In this document: positions 55,784-64,000 of the stretch, one piece after another
Layout of the letters: every line of letters begins with the position of its first letter
Position numbering within the stretch: position 1 is the stretch's first letter
Assembly: GCF_000427785.1 (NCBI RefSeq)
Contig: NZ_ATYR01000003.1
Span: 107,196-171,195, forward strand
Length of the DNA stretch: 64,000 nucleotides
From: Massilia alkalitolerans DSM 17462
GTDB lineage: Bacteria; Pseudomonadota; Gammaproteobacteria; Burkholderiales; Burkholderiaceae_D
Direction of reading: 5' to 3'
Made by a program: the position numbers and the translations under genes
The notes under the pieces: model-generated
Seen by the model: only the letters and a program-made list of their open reading frames with translations
What the model was told of the DNA's origin: nothing
Databases searched by the model: none

Positions 55784-55984
55784 ATGCTGGACGCCTTGCT
55801 GGCAACGATCGGCATACTGGGCCTGCTGGCCACCATCGCAGTCAAGTTCGGTAAATCGTGCACGGAAGCGATGGCGCGCCACGCCGAGCGCCACGAAGAC
55901 CCTCCCGAGACCGGGCCGGCGCCCGCTTCCGCACGCGCCTGCCCGCACCGCCGGCGCCGCAGGAAGGCGCCGGCCGGACGATAG
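55784..55984 (+). CDS. Small single-pass membrane protein
   Basis: This 66-residue protein starts MLDALLATIGILGLLATIAV, a membrane helix at about residues 3-22. A charged KFGKSCTEAMARHAERHEDPP segment follows, and a basic tail ends RRRRRKAPAGR. AGGAGGA lies four bases before the ATG, one of the strongest ribosome-binding sites in the window. No family was recognised. It is divergent from the LysR gene, which could be its regulator. Confidence 0.65.
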   Translation: MLDALLATIGILGLLATIAVKFGKSCTEAMARHAERHEDPPETGPAPASARACPHRRRRRKAPAGR

Positions 55985-56081
55985 ACTAGGGTTATATATT
56001 GACAACGTTGTGTTAATGATACAGTGCCTTGGTGCTCCGTCATGGGATTGTTTAGTATTCAATTTTCCCTCGGAGTAACCA

Positions 56082-58520
56082 GTGCTCACACTCAAACGTC
56101 TACCCAAGTCGGTCCTGCTTGCCCTGTACGGCGGCGCCGCATTCGCTACCCTGGCCCCAGCCGCCTTCGCCCAGAGCACTGCGCAAGAGCCGTCCACCAC
56201 CCCGGTCGCCGCCGGCACGCCGGCCGCTGCGGACAGCAAGGGTGGCGGCATCCAGAGCGTCAGCATCGTCGGCTCGCGCCGCGTCGGCAACGTCTCCGAT
56301 ATCGACACGCCGGTCCCGGTCGACTTCATCCCGATGACCAAGGCGACCGAACAGGGCGGCCAGTTCGACCTGGCGCAAGTCCTGAACAACGTCTCGCCCT
56401 CGTTCAACTCGACGCGCCAGACCGGCGCCGACGGCGCCGACCTGATCGACTCGGCCGCCCTGCGCGGCCTCGGTTCGGACCAGACCCTGGTGCTGGTCAA
56501 CGGCAAGCGCCGCCACACCACCGCGCTGGTCAACCTGTTCGGCGCGCGCAACCGCGGCAACACCGGCACCGACATGAACGCGATCCCGCTGATGGCCATC
56601 CGTAACGTGCAGGTGCTGCGCGACGGCGCCGCCGCGCAGTACGGCTCGGACGCCATCGCCGGCGTGCTCAACATCGAACTGAAGAAGAACCTCGGCTGCG
56701 AGATGGTGACCGGCTTCGGCCAGTACACCGAGGGCGACGGCGACAACTACCTGGCCTCGGCCTACTGCGGCGTGGCCGTCGGCGGCGGCGTGCTGGGCAT
56801 CACCGGCGAATACTATGACCGCGGCCGCTCCAACCGCGCCGAGGAAGGCAGTCCGCGCATCATCGGCGACACCAAGTCGCAGAACAGCACCGTCTACCTG
56901 AACGGCGAATTCCCGGCGGGCGACGGCAAGCTGTACGTCACCGCCGGCGCCCAGAACCGCGACGCCTCGTCGGCCGCCTGGGCGCGCGAAGGCCTGGGCT
57001 CCGAGGACATCCCCTCGCGCAACTCGGCCGCCATGTACCCGAACGGCTTCGTCCCCTTCATCAACGGCGACATCAACGACCACTACGGCACCCTCGGCTA
57101 CCGTTTCCGCCTGGGAGAATGGAACACCGACGTCTCGCAGACCTTCGGCCAGAACCGCATGCGCTACACCATCGCGAACACGCTCAACGCGTCGATCGCC
57201 AACCTCGACCTGCTGCGCGGCGGGCCGGGCAGGAGCGCCAGCATGTTCGACGCCGGCGGCTTCTCGTTCCGCCAGGCGACCACCAACCTGGACTTCTCGC
57301 GCTTCTTCGAGGGCATCGGCAAGGGCATGAACGTGGCCTTCGGCTTCGAGCACCGCCGCGAGAACTACCAGATCAAGGCGGGCGAGCCGGGTTCCTGGGT
57401 CGACGCCGACGGCGTGGGCGTGGGCGGCAATGCCGGCAGCCAGGGCTTCCCGGGCTTCCAGCCGATCGATGTGACCGACAGCGACCGCCACTCGAACGCC
57501 GCCTACCTCGACCTCGAGACCGACCTCGCCGAAGGCGTCAAGCTGCAGGCCGCGCTGCGCCACGAGCGCTACTCGGACTTCGGCGCCACCACCACCGGCA
57601 AGCTGGCGGCCGCCTACCGCATCAACCCGGCAGTGCTGCTGCGCGGCTCGGCCAGCACCGGCTTCCGTGCGCCTTCGCTGCAGCAGGTCTACTTCTCCTC
57701 GACCTTCACCGACTTCGTCAACGGCCAGCCGCTCGACGTGGTGCTGGCCCCGAACGGCGGCCGCGTGGCGAATGCCGCCGGCATCCCGCAACTGAAGGAA
57801 GAAGAATCGAAGAGCTATACCCTGGGCCTGACCTGGTCCCCCGGCCAGGCCACCTCGCTGACGGCCGACCTGTACCGCATCAACATCGACGACCGCATCG
57901 TGCTGTCGGGCCGCTTCGACGCCGACAACTACCCTGCCCTGGGCGCCACCTTGCAGCAACTGGGCGTGGGCCAGGCGCAGTTCTTCGTCAACTCGGTGGA
58001 CACCAAGACCCAGGGCCTGGACGTGACCCTGTCGCACCGCATGGACCTGGGCGCCGGCAAGCTGAACGCCTTCCTGGCCCTGAACTTCAGCAAGACCGAA
58101 GTGACCGGCGTGCATGCGCCGAGCGCCCTCACGGGCTTCGAGGACGTGCTGCTGTCCGAGCGCGAGCGCCTGTTCATCGAGGAAGGCGCGCCGCGCCGCA
58201 AGGCCACGCTGGGCTTCGACCATACCCGGGGCAAGCTGGAAACCGCGCTGCGCATCGTGCACTTTGGCCCGCAGACCCTGGGCACCTTCTCGGGCCCGCC
58301 GGTGCCGAACCAGTACTACAAGCCGAAGACCTCGGCCGACCTGTCCTTCACCTGGGCCTTCACCGAGAAAACCAAGTTCACCGTCGGCGGCACCAACATC
58401 TTCGACGTCAAGCCGAGCGCGCAGGATCCGAACGAGACCGACAACGGTTTCAAGTACGAGAGCGTGCAGTTCGGCCTGAACGGCGCGGCCTGGTTCGCGC
58501 GGCTGTCGCATCGCTTCTGA
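56082..58520 (+). CDS. TonB-dependent outer membrane receptor
   Basis: The 812-residue protein has a GTG start with CGGAG upstream, then a signal peptide (SVLLALYGGAAFATLAPAAFAQ). A plug domain shows LNNVSPSFNSTRQTGAD, ALRGLGSDQTLVLVNGKRRH and IEVLRDGAAAQYG-like VQVLRDGAAAQYGSDAIAGVLNIELKK. A 22-strand barrel follows, ending with the TonB receptor pattern RLSHRF, a terminal Phe. It imports a siderophore, vitamin or carbohydrate across the outer membrane; the ligand is unknown. An Ala/Thr-rich segment after the signal peptide is typical of some Burkholderiales receptors. Confidence 0.95.
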   Translation: MLTLKRLPKSVLLALYGGAAFATLAPAAFAQSTAQEPSTTPVAAGTPAAADSKGGGIQSVSIVGSRRVGNVSDIDTPVPVDFIPMTKATEQGGQFDLAQVLNNVSPSFNSTRQTGADGADLIDSAALRGLGSDQTLVLVNGKRRHTTALVNLFGARNRGNTGTDMNAIPLMAIRNVQVLRDGAAAQYGSDAIAGVLNIELKKNLGCEMVTGFGQYTEGDGDNYLASAYCGVAVGGGVLGITGEYYDRGRSNRAEEGSPRIIGDTKSQNSTVYLNGEFPAGDGKLYVTAGAQNRDASSAAWAREGLGSEDIPSRNSAAMYPNGFVPFINGDINDHYGTLGYRFRLGEWNTDVSQTFGQNRMRYTIANTLNASIANLDLLRGGPGRSASMFDAGGFSFRQATTNLDFSRFFEGIGKGMNVAFGFEHRRENYQIKAGEPGSWVDADGVGVGGNAGSQGFPGFQPIDVTDSDRHSNAAYLDLETDLAEGVKLQAALRHERYSDFGATTTGKLAAAYRINPAVLLRGSASTGFRAPSLQQVYFSSTFTDFVNGQPLDVVLAPNGGRVANAAGIPQLKEEESKSYTLGLTWSPGQATSLTADLYRINIDDRIVLSGRFDADNYPALGATLQQLGVGQAQFFVNSVDTKTQGLDVTLSHRMDLGAGKLNAFLALNFSKTEVTGVHAPSALTGFEDVLLSERERLFIEEGAPRRKATLGFDHTRGKLETALRIVHFGPQTLGTFSGPPVPNQYYKPKTSADLSFTWAFTEKTKFTVGGTNIFDVKPSAQDPNETDNGFKYESVQFGLNGAAWFARLSHRF

Positions 58521-58544
58521 TCCGCGGCGCACGGCCGTGCCTCG

Positions 58545-58570
58545 AAGGGTCCCCGCCGGGACCCTTTTTC
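58545..58570 (+). terminator. Intrinsic terminator of the TonB receptor gene
   Basis: AAGGGTCCC, loop CGCC and GGGACCCTT form a 9-bp stem followed by TTTC. Confidence 0.9.
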
Positions 58571-58582
58571 ATTACATGTAAT
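58571..58582. promoter_or_regulatory. 12-bp palindrome before the KaiC-like gene
   Basis: ATTACATGTAAT is a perfect 12-bp palindrome about 45 bases upstream of a TATAAT. It could be an operator for a dimeric regulator of the KaiC-kinase unit, but may be chance. Confidence 0.4.
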
Positions 58583-58626
58583 GTTCGCATGTGTAACAAT
58601 GAGAATTTGGCGAATTTGCTTGTGTA

Positions 58627-58632
58627 TATAAT
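58627..58632 (+). promoter_or_regulatory. Candidate -10 box for the KaiC-like operon
   Basis: A perfect TATAAT lies 26 bases before the ATG. TTGGCG at 58607 is a possible but imperfectly spaced -35 element (14 bases). The local AT-rich run supports a promoter here. Confidence 0.45.
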
Positions 58633-58658
58633 GCCCAGCATATCCGTCTATCACCACC

Positions 58659-60144
58659 ATGCACGTAATGACCAGCGCCCCAGATACCCGCATTTCCACC
58701 GGCATCGCCGGCCTCGACGACATCCTCGGCGGCGGCCTCACGCCGCAGCGCATCTACCTGGTCGAAGGTTCTCCCGGCGCCGGCAAGACCACGCTCGGCC
58801 TGCAGTTCCTGCTCGACGGCGCGGCCAGGAATGAGAGCGGCTTGTACATCACCCTGTCCGAGACCGCCGAAGAGCTGGCGGCGGCGGCGGCCAGCCATGG
58901 CTGGGACATCGGCGCGCTCTCGGTGTACGAACTGGCGGGCGATACCGACCTCGATCCGGACGCGCAGCAATCGGTGTTCCACCCCTCCGAGGTCGAGCTG
59001 GGCGAAACCACCCGCAACGTGATGAACCGGGTCGACGCGCTGCGTCCGGTGCGGGTGGTGTTCGACAGCCTGTCCGAGATGCGCCTGCTGGCGCAGAACC
59101 CGCTGCGCTACCGGCGCCAGATCCTGGCCCTGAAGCAGTTCTTCGCGGCGCGCGCCTGCACCGTCCTGCTCCTGGACGACAAGACCAGCCAGTCCGACCA
59201 GCACCTGCACAGCATTGCGCACGGCGTGATCAGCCTGGAACAGATCGCCAAGGAATTCGGCAAGGAGCGCCGGCGCGTCAACATCATCAAGATGCGCGGC
59301 ATCCGTTTCCGCGGCGGCTACCACGACTACACGCTCGACACCGGCGGCATCACCATGTATCCGCGCCTGGTCGCGGCCGAGCATTTGCGCGACTTCGTGC
59401 CGGCGGTGCGCTCCACCGGATCGAGCGGCATCGACGCCCTGCTGGGCGGCGGCCTGGTGCGCGGCACCAATACCCTGATCGTCGGCCCTTCGGGCATCGG
59501 CAAGACCACCCTGTCGACCCGCTGCCTGTTGACGGCCCTGGAACGCGGCGAGCAGGCCTCGTTCTACCTGTTCGACGAAGGACTCGGCACCTTCTTTGCA
59601 CGCAGCCGCGCGCTCGGCATGGAACTGCGCCAGTTCGTGGACAACGGCCAGCTGCGCATCCACCACATCGACCCGGCCGAGCTGTCGCCGGGCGAGTTCG
59701 CGCAGATGCTGCGCGACGCGGTCGAACTGTCCAGGGTCAGCTTTATCGTCATCGACAGCCTGAACGCCTACCTGCAGGCGATGCCGGGCGAGCAGTACCT
59801 GATCCTGCAGATGCACGAACTGCTGTCCTACCTGAACCAGCAGGGCGTCACCACGGTGCTGGTGCTGGGCCAGCACGGCATGATCGGCGAAGTGAAGTCC
59901 GACGTCGACCTGAGCTACCTGAGCGACAGCACGGTCCTGATGCGCTTCTTCGAGTCGAACGGCCGCCTGCGGCGCGCCGTCACGGTCATCAAGAGCCGCG
60001 CCGCCGAGCATGCGCTGACCATCCACGAGCTGGAGCTGGGCGCCGACGGCATCCGCGTCGGCGAAGCTCTGGAAGGCTTCGACGGCGTCCTCACCGGCCT
60101 GCCCAGCTACCGGGGCCTGACGCCCATGATGTCGGACATTCCCG

Positions 60145-60158
<14 letters not shown>
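58659..60158 (+). CDS. KaiC-like tandem RecA-fold ATPase
   Basis: The 499-residue protein repeats the KaiC/RadA-type ATPase fold. The first Walker A is GSPGAGKTT (residues 37-45) and the second is GPSGIGKTT (276-284). The LSETAEEL stretch near 66-73 and FDSLSEM near 135 supply KaiC-like catalytic Glu and Walker B residues. The second half ends with SDVDLSYLSDSTVLMRFFE, placing Ser/Thr residues where KaiC CII is autophosphorylated. No kaiA or kaiB is present. The next gene overlaps it by 14 bases, so the partner is probably the hybrid kinase. Confidence 0.92.
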
Positions 60159-61869
<1,711 letters not shown>

Positions 61870-61955
61870 ACCGCGCCGGTAGCCCTCATCGAGCTGGACG
61901 CCGCCGAAAACGACTCTGTGCCACACTTTGTTCATCACCTCCAGAGGAGAACATC

Positions 61956-62165
61956 ATGAGCAAGGAACAGAAGTCGCAGGAGAAGCAGGCCGCGCCGCAA
62001 GGCCAGCAACAAGGGCAGGAACAGGGACAGCAACAGGCGCAGCCCCAGAACCAGCAGCAGGCGCACGACGTGGACGGCCTGGCGGACAAGAAGCCCGAAG
62101 AGCTGACACCGGAAGAGCTGAGGCTGATGGCCGACACGATGCCGGGCGAAGGACCGGGCGATTGA
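61956..62165 (+). CDS. Small Gln-rich acidic protein
   Basis: This 69-residue protein starts MSKEQKSQEKQAAPQGQQQG and is about one-third glutamine in residues 16-40, followed by the acidic VDGLADKKPEELTPEELRLMADTMPGEGPGD. No structured domain is obvious; it is probably disordered. A good ribosome-binding site (GAGGAGA) precedes the ATG. It lies 86 bases after the hybrid kinase stop, and a 32-residue membrane protein follows one base later. Its function is unknown. Confidence 0.75.
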   Translation: MSKEQKSQEKQAAPQGQQQGQEQGQQQAQPQNQQQAHDVDGLADKKPEELTPEELRLMADTMPGEGPGD

Positions 62166-62166
62166 G

Positions 62167-62265
62167 ATGTTCTTATTCTTCTCGAACAAACTCGGCTGCC
62201 TCGGCTCCATCGCCGTCTCGATCGTGCTGACGCTGATCGTGCTGCTCCTGATCGGCGTGTTCTGA
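62167..62265 (+). CDS. 32-residue single-pass membrane protein
   Basis: The gene starts with ATG one base after the stop codon of the Gln-rich protein, and ends with TGA at 62265. The product MFLFFSNKLGCLGSIAVSIV begins with an aromatic/hydrophobic start and continues LTLIVLLLIGVF, a membrane helix that fills most of the chain. Such tiny proteins are known in many bacteria, for example as modulators of membrane enzymes. Translation would be coupled to the gene before it. Confidence 0.6.
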   Translation: MFLFFSNKLGCLGSIAVSIVLTLIVLLLIGVF

Positions 62266-62272
62266 AGCGGCC

Positions 62273-62524
62273 CTACTTCTTCAGCGTACGCACGTAGGCC
62301 AGGACCTCGTCCTCGCTCCCCTCGCCCACCGCCTCGGCGGCAGTCTTGCCGCCGAGCGCGGGCTGCGGCTCGTTCATCCATGCGCTGGCGGCGTCATCGC
62401 TGCCGACGATGCCGCGCACTTCGTGCATGACCGTGTAATAGGCCTGCGCCTTGCGCGACTGCTGGCCAAAGCGGGCCTGCAGCGCCGCAAAGGCATCCGG
62501 CTTGATGGAATCGCCTCCTGCCAT
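62273..62524 (-). CDS. ParS/MbcA/Xre antitoxin-domain-like protein, no RES toxin
   Basis: This 83-residue protein resembles the C-terminal toxin-binding domain of Xre/MbcA/ParS antitoxins: a helical start (KPDAFAALQARFGQQSRKAQ), then AASAWMNEPQPALGGKTAAEAV, the typical W-P-x-ALGGKTP-type motif. The N-terminal DNA-binding half is missing. No RES-domain toxin gene lies nearby. It may be a degenerate antitoxin or a stand-alone adaptor. It follows the periplasmic binding protein gene by 11 bases, on the same strand. Confidence 0.65.
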   Translation of the reverse strand: MAGGDSIKPDAFAALQARFGQQSRKAQAYYTVMHEVRGIVGSDDAASAWMNEPQPALGGKTAAEAVGEGSEDEVLAYVRTLKK

Positions 62525-62535
62525 GGCCGTGCTCC

Positions 62536-63663
62536 TTATTTGGTGACGGTGAGCAGCGAACGCTTGCCGCCCTTGAACGAATACAGCGTGATGGTGCCGT
62601 CCTTGACGTCGCCGCGCGCGTCGAAGGCGATCGGCCCGGTCACGCCCTTGTGCTGGATCCTGGCCAGCACCGGCAGGTATTTCGCCGGCTGGCTGGAGCC
62701 GGCCTTCACCATCGCCTCGGCCATGGTCATCACCGCGTCATAGGCATACGGGGCGTTGATCTGGACGTCGATGCCGAAGCGCTTTTTATAATCGGCGCGG
62801 AACTTGTCCATGGCGGCGCGGGCTTCGCCCTGCACGCCGCCCGCTTCCGCGCACACCACCTGGCCGTCCGCCATGGTGCCGCCGGAGAGCTTGTGGATCT
62901 CGTCCGAGCACAGGCCGTCGCCGCCCATCATGCGCACGTTCATGCCGAGCTGCTTCATCTGGCGCAGCATGGGGCCGGCGGTGGCGCTCATGCCGCCGAA
63001 GAAGACTAGGTCCGGCTTGGTGGCGCGGATGCGGGTAATGATGGCGGAAAAATCGGTCGCCTTGTCGTGCGTGAATTCCTTGGCGACGACGCTGCCGCCC
63101 TGGCTCTGCAGGCTGCGCGCGAATTCGGTGACCAGGCCCTGGCCGTAGGCGGTGCGGTCGTCGACCACGGCCACGCGCCTGGCCTTCATGGTGCCGGTCG
63201 CGTAGCGGCCCAGCGCCTGGCCCAGCTGCACGTCGTTGGCCACCACGCGGAAGGTGGTGTTGAAGCCCTGGCGGGTGTACATCGGCGAGGTCGACGAGGG
63301 CGATATCTGCGGGATGCCCGCAGCATGGTAGATCTTCGAAGCCGGGATGGTCGTGCCCGAGGTCTCGTGGCCGACCATGCCGTTGATCTTCGCGTCCACC
63401 AGTTTCTGCGCCACGGCGGTGGCCTGTTTCGGTTCACCGGCGTCGTCCTCGGCTACCAGCTCGAAGCGGACCTTCTTGCCGCCGATGCTGACGCCCTTGG
63501 CGTTGAGCGCCTCGATCGCCATGCGCGCACCGTTCTCGGTGTCCTTGCCGAAGTAGGCCACCGGGCCGGTCACGGCCGCCGCATGGCCGATCCGGACCAC
63601 TTCCTGGGCCGAGGCCAGGCCGGCTGCAGCCAGGCCAGCCAACAGGACTGCTTGCTTCTTCAT
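62536..63663 (-). CDS. Branched-chain amino-acid-type ABC transporter substrate-binding protein
   Basis: The 375-residue protein has a signal peptide (AVLLAGLAAAGLASAQ) and a Leu/Ile/Val-binding-type fold: IGHAAAVTGPVAYFGKDTENGARMA, AEDDAGEPKQATAVAQKLVD, TFRVVANDVQLGQALGRYA and GLVTEFARSLQSQGG. It delivers a small polar ligand, perhaps an amino acid or amide, to an ABC importer; the permease genes are not in the window. The start at MKKQAVLLAG is the signal-peptide start. Confidence 0.94.
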   Translation of the reverse strand: MKKQAVLLAGLAAAGLASAQEVVRIGHAAAVTGPVAYFGKDTENGARMAIEALNAKGVSIGGKKVRFELVAEDDAGEPKQATAVAQKLVDAKINGMVGHETSGTTIPASKIYHAAGIPQISPSSTSPMYTRQGFNTTFRVVANDVQLGQALGRYATGTMKARRVAVVDDRTAYGQGLVTEFARSLQSQGGSVVAKEFTHDKATDFSAIITRIRATKPDLVFFGGMSATAGPMLRQMKQLGMNVRMMGGDGLCSDEIHKLSGGTMADGQVVCAEAGGVQGEARAAMDKFRADYKKRFGIDVQINAPYAYDAVMTMAEAMVKAGSSQPAKYLPVLARIQHKGVTGPIAFDARGDVKDGTITLYSFKGGKRSLLTVTK

Positions 63664-63888
63664 CGATTCCTCTAGATATCCGCTCAGGGCCCGCTGCCCT
63701 GTGAGCAAAGGGAGCATTCTACCGTTACCGTGCCGCGCCTGCCGAACGCCCCCATGGCGAATGTGACAATTGGCGAGAATTCAAGGACCAAAACGCGGGT
63801 ATCCTGCGCGCCTTATACAAGAACGAGAGGGGCCGGCAGCGCCGAGCGACCCTCCGGCACCACGGAGACCACCATTCTTACCCTCGCC

Positions 63889-64000
63889 ATGCGACCTGCC
63901 GCCTCCCTTGCGGCGTGCATCCTGCTGTCGTGCGTGCTGGCCCCGGCCGCGGCACGCCAGCCGGCGTCACACCATCTCGCCGCCGGCTGCGGCGCCGGCA
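63889..64000 (+). CDS. Partial gene for a secreted protein
   Basis: The gene starts with ATG at 63889 and runs off the window end. The 37 visible residues form a signal peptide (LAACILLSCVLAPAAARQ) and the start of a mature protein rich in Ala, Gly and His. The family cannot be named from this portion. It is divergent from the substrate-binding protein gene across 225 bases. Confidence 0.65.
   Translation, partial: MRPAASLAACILLSCVLAPAAARQPASHHLAAGCGAG

Overview
The window is about two-thirds G+C, gene-dense DNA from a Gram-negative bacterium. Envelope genes (bamC, ftsB, kdsA, TonB receptor, M50 and M48 peptidases), a BamC/DapA pair, a CNP1-like lipoprotein family member and a stand-alone dnaE2 suggest Betaproteobacteria, Burkholderiales. 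Oxalobacteraceae (Massilia-like) is my best guess from overall gene content; this is inference, not a database match. I found no rRNA, tRNA, CRISPR array or insertion sequence.

Layout. 1-6.1 kb: mutS and a secreted protein, SlyD-type FKBP, RoxA ribosomal oxygenase and a DUF7931-like protein. 6.2-12.0 kb: an Ala-rich lipoprotein behind a leader palindrome, then a minus-strand block of bamC, dapA, methyltransferase, M50 protease, YrdC/YciO protein, htpX and a cold-shock protein. 12.2-18.9 kb: PHP phosphatase, two FlgO-type lipoproteins, a hydrolase, gamma-carbonic anhydrase with Hsp33, CNP1-like protein, dps and an orphan antitoxin-like gene. 19.1-24.0 kb: a frameshifted PAAR gene and the pyrG-kdsA-eno-ftsB block. 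24.2-31.6 kb: a DUF898/M48 pair and two near-duplicate chemoreceptors around an M20 amidohydrolase. 31.7-36.2 kb: a cassette of YaiO-type outer-membrane barrel, LTA-synthase-like transferase and secreted TIM-barrel protein. 36.2-50.0 kb: DHFR-like/TetR pair, PBP1a-type protein, cytochrome c, DUF4139 protein, gluconokinase, a broken DUF6624 gene, dnaE2 with a perfect LexA box, PhzF, RcnB and M61 peptidase. 50.1-53.2 kb: an AT-rich island carrying one PHP-plus-SMC-like ATPase (TrlF-like). 53.3-64 kb: a ClpP paralogue, ECF-like sigma factor, LysR, TonB receptor, a KaiC-like ATPase overlapping a hybrid histidine kinase, two small proteins, a ParS/MbcA-like orphan, an amino-acid-type binding protein and the start of a secreted protein.

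Most genes are chromosomal housekeeping or envelope functions. The least ordinary parts are (i) the AT-rich TrlF-like ATPase island, a candidate conflict or defence gene, (ii) the three-gene envelope-glycan cassette, (iii) the KaiC-like/hybrid-kinase unit and (iv) the duplicated chemoreceptors, one with an xWxxF tether and one whose tether appears shifted out of frame. Three genes (PAAR, DUF6624, first chemoreceptor tail) show apparent one-base shifts. These may be real decay or sequencing errors, and the reads should be checked before biology is built on them.
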